Shown piece after piece: positions 26,552 through 37,609 of a DNA stretch of 64,000 bases; within the stretch, counting starts at the first letter, position 1, and the number at the start of each line of letters is the position of its first letter. The DNA is taken from assembly GCF_003390885.1 (NCBI RefSeq), contig NZ_QMEL01000001.1, positions 186,001 to 250,000 of the forward strand, in the 5' to 3' direction. The notes under the pieces were generated by a model that was given only the letters and a program-made list of their open reading frames with translations, did not search any database and was not told the DNA's origin. Position numbers and translations under genes: made by a program. Origin of the DNA: Pelagibacterium sediminicola. Lineage in GTDB: Bacteria > Pseudomonadota > Alphaproteobacteria > Rhizobiales > Devosiaceae.

Positions 26552-26902
26552 TCAGGCCAGGTCGTCCGCGGCGGCAAGCGCGGGGTCGGGCTCGCGGGCC
26601 GGAGCGCGGCGGGCCGCGTCGAGGTCGGCCTTGAGCTGCACATTTTCCCTTTTGAGCCGCTTTTCGGAGCGGCGATGGGTCCCTTGCGTCCACCACACGG
26701 CAATCCCGCCCAGCGCGATGCCGAAAAACAGCGCCGCATAGATCACGAGAAATAGCGGCACGCCATAGCCCGCCGTCCCCTCGGCGGCGGAGACCAGCGG
26801 GTTGAAATTGACCGCGACCATGTGCCGGTTGGCCAGCGCGAAGATGAAGATGATCGCGCAAAGCGGCACGAGCACGAGCCAGCCGATGATGCGTTTGCGC
26901 AT
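26552..26902 (-). CDS. LapA-family (DUF1049) membrane protein
   Basis: A 116-residue inner-membrane protein with two hydrophobic helices (about residues 5-25 and 48-70) and a charged coiled-coil-like tail (about 75-105). The pattern NRHMVAVNFNPL between the helices and GGIAVWWTQGTHRR after the second fit the LapA/DUF1049 family, linked in enterobacteria to lipopolysaccharide assembly. It starts the lapA-trpF-trpB run. Confidence 0.82.
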   Translation of the reverse strand: MRKRIIGWLVLVPLCAIIFIFALANRHMVAVNFNPLVSAAEGTAGYGVPLFLVIYAALFFGIALGGIAVWWTQGTHRRSEKRLKRENVQLKADLDAARRAPAREPDPALAAADDLA

Positions 26903-26920
26903 TGAAATCGTCTTTCCCTG

Positions 26921-27042
26921 AAGCGTTTCCAGCCTAAAGCCTCTATTTTGATGGAATCAAGACAGAAGCTCCAGCAGGTCTTTGATTTATCGCGTTCCCG
27001 AACCGGACAAGTGGTATCCACCTGTTCTGTAAACGCTCTAGA
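26921..27042. repeat. Composite intergenic repeat with hairpin
   Basis: Bounded by GAAGCGTTTCCAG on one side and TGTAAACGCTCTAG on the other. The inner inverted pair ACAAGTGG / CCACCTGT (27007-27025) resembles rhizobial intergenic mosaic elements. It contains TTTTGATGGAATC, the core of the arm in the 13 kb, 33 kb and 41 kb repeats, and ends with the same CTAG. Confidence 0.55.
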
Positions 27043-27092
27043 TGGATATCATTGATCCGGTCCGCAAGCGCGATGAATCCGGGACCCGCGAT

Positions 27093-27374
27093 CTATTTGC
27101 CGTTGAGGCGCTCGCGGATTTCCTTGCCCGCCTTGAACTGGGGCACGTATTTCTCGTCCACCGCGACCTGTTCGCCGGTGCGTGGGTTGCGGCCCTGACG
27201 CGCCGGGCGGTTCTTGACCGAGAACGCCCCGAAGCCGCGCAACTCGACCCGATCCCCCCGCGCCAGCGCATCGCCGATCTCGTTAAGGATCGCATTGACG
27301 ATGTTTTCGACGTCCCGATGGAACAGATGCGGATTTTCCGCGGCAAGTTTTTCAACAAGTTCGGACTTGATCAT
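27093..27374 (-). CDS. ihfB: Integration host factor beta subunit
   Basis: A 93-residue HU/IHF-family DNA-bending protein that pairs with IHF-alpha in nucleoid organisation, sigma-54 activation and recombination. The N terminus [11 protein letters not shown] and the DNA-binding arm [12 protein letters not shown] (with the intercalating proline) fit IhfB. GGGAGG lies upstream of the ATG at 27374; the longer frame from 27419 is rejected. Position between rpsA/sppA and trpF matches the usual order in alphaproteobacteria. Confidence 0.92.
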   Translation of the reverse strand: MIKSELVEKLAAENPHLFHRDVENIVNAILNEIGDALARGDRVELRGFGAFSVKNRPARQGRNPRTGEQVAVDEKYVPQFKAGKEIRERLNGK

Positions 27375-27444
27375 TCCATGATGCGCCTCCCGGCGCGTTT
27401 TTGGGCTGGCCGGCACCATTGTGCCTTGTTCCGCCTTTGTTTTT

Positions 27445-28383
27445 TCAGGGTGAAGGGTGCCAAAGCGAGATCAGCCCGTCAAGCGCGATCGCCCCGCCCG
27501 CGCCCAGCCCCAGCGCGTCGGCGGCGCCATGGCCCAGCCATTGGCGCAGCCAGCCGGTGCGCGAGGGCGGCGGCCATGCGGTGAAGGCGGCAAGCCCGGT
27601 ATCGACGCCATGGGTCTCGTCGAGCCATTGGCGCGCCTCGGCCTCCCCGCCCAGCGCGTCGACAAGCCCGGTTTCAAGCCCCATCTGCCCAGTCATGATG
27701 CGGCCATCGGCCAGCGCCAGCGCCTGGGGACGGGTCAATCCGCGCCGCTCGGCGACCAGATCGAGGAAAAACGCAAAGCTGTCCTCGACCAGCGCCTCGA
27801 GGCTGCGGCGGACTTCGGGGCTCATGGGAGCGTCGAATTCGGGCTCGGCCTTGAGCCGTCCCGAGGCGATCTTGTCGAGATCGATGCCGATGGTGTCGAG
27901 CAGCCGTCCGGCGTCGACATGGCGGTAGAGAACGCCGATCGAGCCCACGATCGAGAGCCGGCGCGCAAGGATATGATCGGTGCCGATGGCGGTCATATAG
28001 GCGGCGGAGGCGCCAAGCTCGTTGATGACGGCAACAGTGGGCTTTGCCGACGACAGGGCGCGCAGCGCCTCGTAAAGCTCCTCGCCGCCCGCCGTCGTGC
28101 CGCCGGGGCTGTTGATGGCAACGATCACCGCCCTGACGCTGTCGTCGTCGGCAAGCGCGGCGATCCGCTCGGTCCGGTCGCGATCCGTTGCGATGGTGCC
28201 GTTGATTTCGACCCGGGCAACCGCCTCGCCGGGGGCGGAAAAATCGGGGCCGAAGCGCGAAACCCCGACGAGAATGGCCAGAGCAAGCGCCAGAAAGGCA
28301 AAAATCCGCCAGCGCCCGCGCGAGCGCCTTATGGCGCGGGTCGCGGGGATGGCGTGGAGGGGATCGTCGCCAAGCTGGGTCAT
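27445..28383 (-). CDS. sppA: Signal peptide peptidase SppA, short form
   Basis: A 312-residue S49 serine peptidase anchored by one N-terminal membrane helix (about residues 25-45) that degrades leftover signal peptides in the membrane. The single S49 domain has the INSPGGT segment, the catalytic serine region [17 protein letters not shown], and the lysine region SGRLKAEP. The protein is half the length of E. coli SppA, which has two fused domains, and would act as a tetramer or octamer. Confidence 0.88.
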   Translation of the reverse strand: MTQLGDDPLHAIPATRAIRRSRGRWRIFAFLALALAILVGVSRFGPDFSAPGEAVARVEINGTIATDRDRTERIAALADDDSVRAVIVAINSPGGTTAGGEELYEALRALSSAKPTVAVINELGASAAYMTAIGTDHILARRLSIVGSIGVLYRHVDAGRLLDTIGIDLDKIASGRLKAEPEFDAPMSPEVRRSLEALVEDSFAFFLDLVAERRGLTRPQALALADGRIMTGQMGLETGLVDALGGEAEARQWLDETHGVDTGLAAFTAWPPPSRTGWLRQWLGHGAADALGLGAGGAIALDGLISLWHPSP

Positions 28384-28462
28384 CTATGGCCTTTCGACAT
28401 GCGCGTGAGAGCGGATAGGGCTAACGACTCACGGGGGCCAATGCAAGCCGCGCGCCGTCCCC

Positions 28463-28496
28463 GAAACGAGAAAGGCCCGCGCGGTAGCGCGGGCCT
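28463..28496 (-). terminator. rpsA terminator
   Basis: Read on the minus strand, AGGCCCGCGC and GCGCGGGCCT form a near-perfect stem with a 4-nt loop, followed by TTTCTCGTTT. It lies just after the rpsA stop and before sppA, so it would separate the two transcripts. Confidence 0.75.
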
Positions 28497-28522
28497 CCTG
28501 AAAGTCGAACACACAATGCGTG

Positions 28523-30226
28523 TTACTTCTTGTCCTGGCCCTTGAGGGCCGCGCCAAGAATGTCGCCGAGCGAAGCACCGGAATCGGACGAGCCATACTG
28601 GGCCACCGCTTCCTTTTCCTCGGCGATTTCGAGCGCCTTGATCGAAAGGCCGATTTTGCGGGTCTTCTTGTCGAACTGGGTGATGCGCGCATCGACCTTT
28701 TCGCCGACAGCAAACCGCTCGGGGCGCTGGTCTTCGCGGTCGCGGCTCAGGTCCGAACGGCGGATGAAGGCCGTGAGGTCCGTATCGGCGATCCGCACCT
28801 CGAGGCCGCCATCGGTCACGGCGGTGACTTCGGAGGTAACGATGGCGCCCTTGCGCAGCCCGTCCGCGCCGGTTGCAGCAGCCTCGAAGGAATCGGTGCC
28901 GAGCTGCTTGATACCGAGCGAGATGCGCTCCTTTTCGATATCGACGTCGAGAACCTTGGCCTTGACGATATCGCCGCGGTTATAGTCCTCGAGCGCTTCT
29001 TCGCCCGGACGGTTCCAGTCGAGGTCGGAAAGGTGGACCATGCCGTCCACATCGCCGTCGAGCCCGATGAACAGACCGAACTCGGTCTTGTTCTTGACCT
29101 CGCCCTCGATCTCGGCGCCCACGGGGAACTTGTCGGCAAAGCTTTCCCACGGATTGGCGAGGGTCTGCTTCAAACCGAGCGAAATGCGGCGCTTTTCGGG
29201 GTCGACCTCGAGCACCATCACCTCGACTTCCTGGGAGGTGGAGACGATCTTGCCCGGATGGACGTTCTTTTTGGTCCAGCTCATTTCCGAGACGTGGATC
29301 AGGCCTTCGATGCCCGGCTCCAGTTCCACGAACGCACCGTAGTCGGTGATGTTGGTGACGCGGCCGGTGAACTTGGCCCCGATCGGGTATTTGGCGGCAA
29401 TGCCTTCCCACGGGTCGGCCTGAAGCTGCTTCATGCCCAGCGAGATGCGGTGGCTCTCCTGGTTGACGCGGATGATCTGGACCTTGATGGTCTCGCCGAT
29501 CGAGAGCACCTCGTTGGGGTGGTTGACGCGGCGCCACGCGATGTCGGTGACGTGCAGCAGCCCGTCGATACCGCCAAGGTCAACGAACGCACCGTAATCG
29601 GTGATGTTCTTGACCACGCCCTCGACCACCTGGCCCTCTTCGAGCTGCTGGACGATCTCGGAGCGCTGCTCGGCGCGGCTTTCCTCGAGGATGGCGCGGC
29701 GCGAAACCACGATATTGCCCCGGCGCTTGTCCATCTTCAGAATCTGGAAGGGCTGGGGAACGTTCATCAGCGGGGCGATGTCGCGGATGGGACGGATATC
29801 GACCTGCGAGCGCGGCAGGAAGGCCACGGCGCCATCGAGATCGACGGTGAAGCCGCCCTTGACCTGGTTGAAGATCTGGCCTTCGACCTTTTCGCCCTTG
29901 TCGTAAAAGGCTTCGAGGCGCACCCAGCTTTCCTCGCGGCGGGCCTTTTCACGGGAAAGGACGGCCTCGCCCATGGCGTTCTCGACGCGGTCGACATAGA
30001 CCTCGACTTCCGAGCCCACGGTGATGGTGCCGTCGCGGCCGGCCTGGCCGAATTCCTTCAGGGGCACGCGGCCCTCGGTCTTGAGGCCCACGTCGATGAT
30101 CGCGAGATCCTTTTCGATCGCGACGACCGTGCCCTTGACCACGGTGCCTTCGGCGGGGTCGATGTCCTGGAAGCTCTCGAGCAGGAGCTTTTCAAAATCT
30201 TCAGCGGATGCTGTCTGGTTGGCCAT
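28523..30226 (-). CDS. rpsA: 30S ribosomal protein S1
   Basis: A 567-residue protein with six S1 RNA-binding domains (about residues 30-100, 115-180, 200-268, 285-355, 370-440, 455-525), each with the VxxxxxGxxV and FVxLxxGxxGLxHxS-type pattern (DYGAFVELEPGIEGL is the clearest). It helps the ribosome unfold and bind mRNA leaders. The ATG at 30226 gives the standard MANQTASAEDFEKLL start. The cmk-rpsA order is near-universal in proteobacteria. Confidence 0.97.
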   Translation of the reverse strand: MANQTASAEDFEKLLLESFQDIDPAEGTVVKGTVVAIEKDLAIIDVGLKTEGRVPLKEFGQAGRDGTITVGSEVEVYVDRVENAMGEAVLSREKARREESWVRLEAFYDKGEKVEGQIFNQVKGGFTVDLDGAVAFLPRSQVDIRPIRDIAPLMNVPQPFQILKMDKRRGNIVVSRRAILEESRAEQRSEIVQQLEEGQVVEGVVKNITDYGAFVDLGGIDGLLHVTDIAWRRVNHPNEVLSIGETIKVQIIRVNQESHRISLGMKQLQADPWEGIAAKYPIGAKFTGRVTNITDYGAFVELEPGIEGLIHVSEMSWTKKNVHPGKIVSTSQEVEVMVLEVDPEKRRISLGLKQTLANPWESFADKFPVGAEIEGEVKNKTEFGLFIGLDGDVDGMVHLSDLDWNRPGEEALEDYNRGDIVKAKVLDVDIEKERISLGIKQLGTDSFEAAATGADGLRKGAIVTSEVTAVTDGGLEVRIADTDLTAFIRRSDLSRDREDQRPERFAVGEKVDARITQFDKKTRKIGLSIKALEIAEEKEAVAQYGSSDSGASLGDILGAALKGQDKK

Positions 30227-30452
30227 TAAAACTCCGATCCGGGGGACAGCCCCGGAACATTTCTTGGGTTGGTGTTGACTATTTATCGCCCCGCAATGGC
30301 CACAGCCCGCCTCGGCACCCCAAGGGGAGCCGCGCGGACATCTCATCGCGCAATGTTAGGGCTTTCAGCCGGCAAGCTGGGAGGCGTCTACAACGCTTCC
30401 CCGCAGGTCCGCTACGGTTCCAGAGCCGCAAGTTTGGATTTGGCTTTTCCCT

Positions 30453-33102
<2,650 letters not shown>

Positions 33103-33175
33103 GGGGTTTTGCCCTGCCGCCTCCGGCTCACGGGTCCGGGGCGTCACAATTTGTGCCGGGGGCGAAATTTTGCTC

Positions 33176-33204
33176 TTGCTTCCCCCGGCACTCTCACATA
33201 GGTT
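33176..33204 (+). promoter_or_regulatory. Candidate tRNA-Ala promoter
   Basis: TTGCTT (33176-33181), a 17-bp spacer, then TAGGTT (33199-33204). It would give a leader of about 55 nt before the tRNA. Confidence 0.35.
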
Positions 33205-33268
33205 CGCCGCCGTCCGAGAGAGCGACCTTCGGGCATCGTGAGATCGAACGCGATCTCACTTAAGAGAT

Positions 33269-33344
33269 GGGGCCATAGCTCAGCTGGGAGAGCGCCTGCA
33301 TGGCATGCAGGAGGTCAGCGGTTCGATCCCGCTTGGCTCCACCA
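33269..33344 (+). tRNA. tRNA-Ala (GGC)
   Basis: A 76-nt cloverleaf with encoded CCA. The acceptor GGGGCCA pairs with TGGCTCC (one G-T), the anticodon stem CCTGC/GCAGG encloses ATGGCAT, reading GGC, and the T arm is GCGGTTCGATCCCGC. Confidence 0.95.
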
Positions 33345-33390
33345 ATTCCGGAAGTCAGATTTCAGACATCAGGAATCAGAGAGTTGGATC

Positions 33391-33559
33391 GCTTCGGATT
33401 TTGACGGAAGCAGTCACCCTCTCCCATCGCTTCCCCGGCGAATGCCGGGGGGCCATGTTTCAACACGCTCTCTGATGGATGGTCCGCTATGGTTCCCGGC
33501 TTTCGCCGGGAAAGCGACAGAGGCAAGCCGATCGTTTCCATCAAAGCCTGAAGCGGTCT
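33391..33559 (+). repeat. Mosaic repeat unit with inverted arms
   Basis: Left arm CGCTTCGGATTTTGACGGAAG (33391-33410, 20 bases quoted elsewhere in part) and right arm TTCCATCAAAGCCTGAAGCG (33536-33555) are near-perfect inverted copies, enclosing CCCCGGCGAATGCCGGGG (about 33434-33451) and CCCGGCTTTCGCCGGG (about 33495-33510) hairpins. The unit ends in GGTCTAG, which overlaps the tadG stop codon. Confidence 0.7.
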
Positions 33560-35297
33560 AGCCGACCAGCGTTGCCGCGCGGCAGTCAAAGCCGTGCATG
33601 CGCACATCGGCTTCGCCGACCGAGAGCCCCATCACCCCCAGAAGGGTCACAAGAATCCTGTCGAGCGCGTTCGTCACGGGCCCAAGAAGGGTTTCGACCC
33701 TGCCCAGAACGCCGCCCAGGGACACGGTGAAGGGCTCGAGCCTGAGATCGAGGCGGCTGAGCAGGGACGGGGTGAGCGAGGCAATCGGCGTCGTCGTGCC
33801 CACGGTCCTGACCGTGCCGTTCTCCACATCGGCATGGGAAAACCGGACCCTATGCGCGCTGGTCTGCGCCACTTGGACATCGGCCAGCGCGGTGACCCTT
33901 GCCAGCCCCGCGACATTGACGATCGCCCCGCGCGTCACAACGAGCGGGCTCGCGGTATCGGAAAAGCTGCCCGGGACGGTCTCGCCCACCGCAAGCCGCA
34001 GGACACCCGGCCGCACCGCGAGCGTCGCCGTGCCCAGATCGGGACGTCCGGCCGGACAATCGAGCGCTGCCAGTTCCGCCTGGGCAAAGGCGAGTTCAGC
34101 ATAGACCGGTAACCTGATCTGGAGCGGGACGATGCCCAGAACACCGCCGAGAAGATCGCCCAGAACGCCGCCCGAACCACCGTCAAATTCACCGCCGATG
34201 TCGATATCGAACTTCAATCGCACCTGCGCGGTGCGCACGACACTGCCCGTGGGCCCATAAATGTACCACGCCGCCTGGGGCGGCTCACCCACCGCAAGAT
34301 GCGCCGTGACCCCGGCAATGCCCGGCAGGCCCGGTTCGAGCGCGAAGGCGGCCTGTCGCTGGCCGTCGGCAAGCAGCGCGGCGGCGGTCAGCAGGTCGAA
34401 CGCGTTGATCGTCGCAGCCGCGCCGGCCATGGGCGTGCCGACCGCCACCCCGGCAAGTCCGTCGGCGGCGACCAGCCTTGCCATTTCGACGAAAAGACCG
34501 TCATCGATCACACCCGCCAGATCGGCCAGCAGGTCGAGTACCGCCGGATCGGTGCCCCCCGCGGCGGCGGCCAGCGCCAATGCGATGTCGGCGAGCGCGA
34601 CATTTGCGCCCAACACCGCCCCATACGTGCCGGCGGACACCCCGATTTTCCCCGCGAGCGCATCGAGAAAGTCCAAAAGCCCGATATCGAGGCTGGCGAT
34701 GGCCTCATAATCGAGCAGCTTCAGCGAAAGCTGCGTGCCCAAAAGCTGGCCCAGAAGCGCGTTGACGAGCCCTTCATCGAGGCGCGCCAGCCGCGAGCCG
34801 ATGGAAAAGGCGGCGCGCGGGGTGGCGCTGGCCAGCGCGCTCGTTGCGATGTCGGGCGCCTCGTCCATGAAAAGCCGCGCAAAATGGAGCGTTCCGGGCG
34901 CGCGCAGATGCACCGCCACCGCGTTGGCGGGGCTGACGCCGGGCTCGAAACGCGCGCCGGCCGCCAGTGCGGGGTCGGGCGTATAGCGCCCCGTCTGGAC
35001 GCGCAGGGGTCCGGTCGGGGCGGCCAGTTCGGCAAGCGGGATCGCGGCATCGACCGCCTTTTGGTCCAGAAGCGTCTGGTGGGCCAACTCCAGCGCCCTT
35101 GGCGGATCGGCGGCGGCGTGGATGGCGGCAAGATCGACGGCGGCCTGCATCTGGCGCTTTTCATGATAAAGCGCCGCCTCGTCGACGACCAGCGCGGCGG
35201 CGGCGAGCAGCAGGGGAAACAGCAGCGCTGCGGAAACGGCGATATTGCCGCCCGTCGCGCGCAAAAAATCAGCGATCGCATGGCAGCGGCGGGCCAT
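33558..35297 (-). CDS. TadG-like protein of Tad/Flp pilus type
   Basis: A 579-residue protein. The N-terminal RATGGNIAVSAALLFPLLLAAAALVVDEA pattern (about residues 10-40) is the TadG/TadE pilin-like anchor segment with a following helix rich in Gln, His and Asp. The remainder is a long Ala/Leu/Gly/Val-rich, probably exported beta- and helix-containing region with no recognised catalytic motif and no clear von Willebrand A domain. The ATG at 35297 follows GGAGGGG by seven bases and overlaps tadE by 29 bases. The stop codon lies inside a repeat. No tad secretion genes are nearby. Confidence 0.68.
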   Translation of the reverse strand: MARRCHAIADFLRATGGNIAVSAALLFPLLLAAAALVVDEAALYHEKRQMQAAVDLAAIHAAADPPRALELAHQTLLDQKAVDAAIPLAELAAPTGPLRVQTGRYTPDPALAAGARFEPGVSPANAVAVHLRAPGTLHFARLFMDEAPDIATSALASATPRAAFSIGSRLARLDEGLVNALLGQLLGTQLSLKLLDYEAIASLDIGLLDFLDALAGKIGVSAGTYGAVLGANVALADIALALAAAAGGTDPAVLDLLADLAGVIDDGLFVEMARLVAADGLAGVAVGTPMAGAAATINAFDLLTAAALLADGQRQAAFALEPGLPGIAGVTAHLAVGEPPQAAWYIYGPTGSVVRTAQVRLKFDIDIGGEFDGGSGGVLGDLLGGVLGIVPLQIRLPVYAELAFAQAELAALDCPAGRPDLGTATLAVRPGVLRLAVGETVPGSFSDTASPLVVTRGAIVNVAGLARVTALADVQVAQTSAHRVRFSHADVENGTVRTVGTTTPIASLTPSLLSRLDLRLEPFTVSLGGVLGRVETLLGPVTNALDRILVTLLGVMGLSVGEADVRMHGFDCRAATLVG

Positions 35298-35736
35298 GGC
35301 CTTCCCCTCCATTGCGGATGGTCGAGACGTAGCGGATGGTCTTGCCCGGCATGGGGATGGGCGGATAGATGTTCCACACCGGCAGGCTCGAAGCGTCATA
35401 GGCCAGTTCGACCAGGAACTGGCCGGGATCGGCGGAACTTTGCGCGGCGCTGACCGAGAGCCGGTGGCGCTCGATCAGCACATAGCTCGATGCGTTATCG
35501 TCGATATAGGTGCGGACGAGGTCTCCCCGCTCGCAATCGTCGAGCCCGGCCACCGCCACCCGGGCGGCATCGGCGGCCAGTTGCTGGACCGAATGGGCCG
35601 CGCCGAAATAGATGCCATAGGCAAGCGCGCCGAGCACCAGCAGCAGGAAGACCGGCATCACCAGGGCAAATTCGACGGCGGAGGCACCCCCCGCGTCCCC
35701 GAACCGGCTTGCTTCATGCTTTCGTCCACGCGCCAT
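35269..35736 (-). CDS. TadE-like pilin-type protein
   Basis: A 155-residue small protein with the TadE signature: a short basic N terminus, GGASAVEFALVMPVFLLL (about residues 16-33; the Glu is the conserved pilin glutamate), one membrane helix, and a C-terminal exported part. Processing would be by a prepilin peptidase. It overlaps the TadG-like gene, and the pair forms an operon. Whether they act with a Tad machine elsewhere cannot be seen. Confidence 0.8.
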   Translation of the reverse strand: MARGRKHEASRFGDAGGASAVEFALVMPVFLLLVLGALAYGIYFGAAHSVQQLAADAARVAVAGLDDCERGDLVRTYIDDNASSYVLIERHRLSVSAAQSSADPGQFLVELAYDASSLPVWNIYPPIPMPGKTIRYVSTIRNGGEGHGPPLPCDR

Positions 35737-35824
35737 TGTCCACCCCTTGGAAAGAGCCGTTTGGAGGCGGCAGGGGGAAGGCTTGCACGGTGAAGGTTTG
35801 GGGATGGCTTACGGGCAGCGCCGT

Positions 35825-35844
35825 AAAACCCCGATCAGGGTTTT
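35825..35844 (-). terminator. Terminator at the end of the glycosyltransferase gene
   Basis: AAAACCC and GGGTTTT pair around a 6-nt loop, with the T-run in the descending arm on the minus strand. The glycosyltransferase stop TAA (35845-35843) overlaps its base. Confidence 0.6.
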
Positions 35845-36691
35845 ATCGCTGCCTGAGCAGCGGCTCGATATGGTCCTCGAACAGCGAAGCCGGTTTTGCC
35901 GGGTCGGGGGCAAAACCGCGTTCGGCGGCGAGCGAAAGCTCCAAAAACCGGTCGACGCCCGAAAACGCCCCCTCATAGGGTTCGCGGTAATAGCCCGAGG
36001 CCAGCCGGTCGCGCAAAAGGGTCTTGCTGGCGATCATGTTTTCGGCGACGTCGGGGGCGTTGGACTGGGAAAGCGGCATCTTGACGTAATCGTGAAGCGG
36101 CGTGCCGAAATGGTAGCAGGCCGGGATCGTCTCAAACAGACGCAGGAGAAAATCGAGGTCCGCCATCCAGATCATGGGCGGATCGAAGCGCGGATCGGCG
36201 CGCCGGCGGTCGTAGACCAGCATCGAATCGCCGGAAAAATTGGTGAACTTGTAGTCGGACGGCGTCAGCAGCCGGTCCCCTCCCGCCCCCACCCGGCGCA
36301 GAACCTTGCCGTCCGGCAACGCGATGTTGAGCGCGCTCGATGCCAGTCCGTGGGCGATGACGGCGGGCATCATCGTTTCGAGCTTCCGGGGCACAAAGCG
36401 GTCGTCGGCATCGAGCAGGGCCGCATAGCGATAGCGCGATTTCCCGATCCCGATGTTGCGGGCCGGCGAAGCCCCGCCCGCGATTGCACCGCTCGCGGTA
36501 AAGACAAGGCGCGGATCGGCGATTCCCTCCCGGCCCAGCACCGCCTCGTAATCGGTGTCGTCATCGGCGACGATGATGAGCTCGAACGCCTTGTAGGTCT
36601 GGTCGAGAACCGATTGCACGGCCCAGCCGATCGTTGCCTGCGCCCCATAAGCGGGCATGACGATGGAGACGGGTTCGGCGGCTTGTGTCAT
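35843..36691 (-). CDS. Family 2 glycosyltransferase
   Basis: A 282-residue cytosolic glycosyltransferase of the GT-A fold. The start VSIVMPAYGAQATI, the nucleotide-binding acidic residues in LIIVADDDTD, the metal-binding DXD-like ALLDADDRF and MIWMADLDFLLRLFE fit GT2. No membrane helices are seen. Sugar donor and acceptor are unknown, and no polysaccharide genes lie nearby. ATG 36691 is chosen because it begins just before the fold; ATG 36739 would put a sigma-32-type promoter inside the gene. Neither has a good Shine-Dalgarno site. Confidence 0.8.
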   Translation of the reverse strand: MTQAAEPVSIVMPAYGAQATIGWAVQSVLDQTYKAFELIIVADDDTDYEAVLGREGIADPRLVFTASGAIAGGASPARNIGIGKSRYRYAALLDADDRFVPRKLETMMPAVIAHGLASSALNIALPDGKVLRRVGAGGDRLLTPSDYKFTNFSGDSMLVYDRRRADPRFDPPMIWMADLDFLLRLFETIPACYHFGTPLHDYVKMPLSQSNAPDVAENMIASKTLLRDRLASGYYREPYEGAFSGVDRFLELSLAAERGFAPDPAKPASLFEDHIEPLLRQR

Positions 36692-36708
36692 GGCGGGGCA
36701 GGGGTTCA

Positions 36709-36736
36709 CTTGAACGTTGGCGTCCTGAACCCATAT
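36709..36736 (+). promoter_or_regulatory. Sigma-32 (RpoH) type promoter of hsp20
   Basis: CTTGAA (36709-36714), a 14-bp spacer, then ACCCATAT (36729-36736). This matches the heat-shock consensus CTTGAA-N13-15-CCCCATNT at 13 of 14 positions. The predicted start near 36744 gives a leader of about 71 nt before the hsp20 ATG. Confidence 0.72.
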
Positions 36737-36743
36737 CATAGCC

Positions 36744-36814
36744 AGACCATCGCGGTGCTGAGAAGTCGGGCCCGGTGGCACGTTGCTTGATCATCAAGGA
36801 CAAAGACCGACGAA
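36744..36814 (+). promoter_or_regulatory. ROSE-like RNA thermometer in the hsp20 leader
   Basis: The last hairpin places TTGCT (36783-36787) against the Shine-Dalgarno-like AGGA (36797-36800): T84-A00, G85-G99, C86-G98, T87-A97, T88-A96, G89-C95 with the loop ATCAT. The G-G pair opposite the ribosome site is the diagnostic ROSE feature. An upstream pairing GTGC (36755-36758) with GCAC (36778-36781) gives a second hairpin. ROSE elements control small heat-shock genes in rhizobia. The 14-nt gap from AGGA to the ATG is longer than usual, which lowers confidence. Confidence 0.58.
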
Positions 36815-37237
36815 ATGTCCCGCGTATCGCTGTTTTCCGCACCGTTCCTGCTGGGGTTCGACGCGTTCGAGGAACGCTTCGACCGGCTGGCCAAGGCCAC
36901 CGAAGGGTATCCCCCTTACAATATCGAACGCACAGCCGTTGAGGGCGAGGGCGAGCGTTATTTCATCGCCATCGCCGTTGCCGGGTTCGCGCGTAACGAT
37001 CTGGAAGTGATTGCGGAGGATAATCAGCTCATCGTGCGGGGTCGGCAGACCGAGGATGGTGCGCGCCAGTACCTGCACCGCGGCATTGCCGCGCGACAGT
37101 TCCAGCGCACATTCCTTCTTGCCGACGGCATGCGGGTGGAAGGCGCCGAGCTTAAAAACGGCTTGCTTGCCATCACCGTGTACCGGCCTGTCACAAAGCC
37201 CGTGGCGCGCCGGATCGACATCACGTCGATCGAATAG
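36815..37237 (+). CDS. Small heat-shock protein, Hsp20/IbpA type
   Basis: A 140-residue class-A small heat-shock chaperone that holds unfolding proteins. The N terminus MSRVSLFSAPFLLGFDAFEE, the entry PPYNIERT, the alpha-crystallin core (about residues 35-125) with FIAIAVAGFARNDLEV and the A-x-x-x-n-G-L motif ELKNGLLAITV are typical. Expression is probably heat-controlled twice, by an RpoH promoter and a ROSE-like leader. A DUF1150 gene follows 13 bases later, a frequent pairing in Hyphomicrobiales. Confidence 0.9.
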   Translation: MSRVSLFSAPFLLGFDAFEERFDRLAKATEGYPPYNIERTAVEGEGERYFIAIAVAGFARNDLEVIAEDNQLIVRGRQTEDGARQYLHRGIAARQFQRTFLLADGMRVEGAELKNGLLAITVYRPVTKPVARRIDITSIE

Positions 37238-37250
37238 AAAGGTATGCGTT

Positions 37251-37550
37251 ATGAACAAGGCCAATGAAAAACGCGCGTTCACCGATGCCCCCGGGCACGC
37301 GGCCGAACCGCTCAAGATCCTGACGCCGGCTGAATTTGCGGCGCTGGGCGCGGGAGATATCGTCTTCTGGCGTCAGATGCGGGCGGGCGAGCTTGCCCAT
37401 TTCATCCCCCAGGCGGGCCTTGCCCCGACCGAGCAGGTGCTCGAGTTGCTGATGAGCGCCGATGGCGCGCCGGTACTGATCGCGGACAGCCGCGAGGCGA
37501 TCCTCGACTGGATCGACGGGCACGAAGTGAGCCTGGCAACGCTACATTAG
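37251..37550 (+). CDS. DUF1150 family protein
   Basis: A 99-residue protein of unknown function. It shows the family segments LTPAEFAALG, DIVFWRQMRAGEL and a C-terminal ILIADSREAILDW-like stretch (here VLIADSREAILDWIDG). The ATG at 37251 is 13 bases after the hsp20 stop, so it should share the heat-shock transcript. The longer frame from 37011 overlaps hsp20 and is rejected. Confidence 0.8.
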   Translation: MNKANEKRAFTDAPGHAAEPLKILTPAEFAALGAGDIVFWRQMRAGELAHFIPQAGLAPTEQVLELLMSADGAPVLIADSREAILDWIDGHEVSLATLH

Positions 37551-37609
37551 CGGCGAACTTTCCCCGCCGTCACCACCCGGTTTGTCGGGGTGACCCGGCG
37601 CAGGGAGCC

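Noticed and set aside
36777-36792. Sigma-54-like sequence TGGCACG-N4-TTGA upstream of hsp20.
   Set aside because: The invariant GC of the -12 element is GA here; the same bases are better explained by the ROSE-like hairpin.
36786-36798. Palindrome CTTGAT-C-ATCAAG resembling an FNR box.
   Set aside because: The spacing between half sites is one base rather than four, and it lies inside the thermometer hairpin.
37569-37594. Hairpin GTCAC-CA-CCCG / CGGG-GTGAC between DUF1150 and ptsN.
   Set aside because: Bulged stem without a T-run; too weak to call a terminator.
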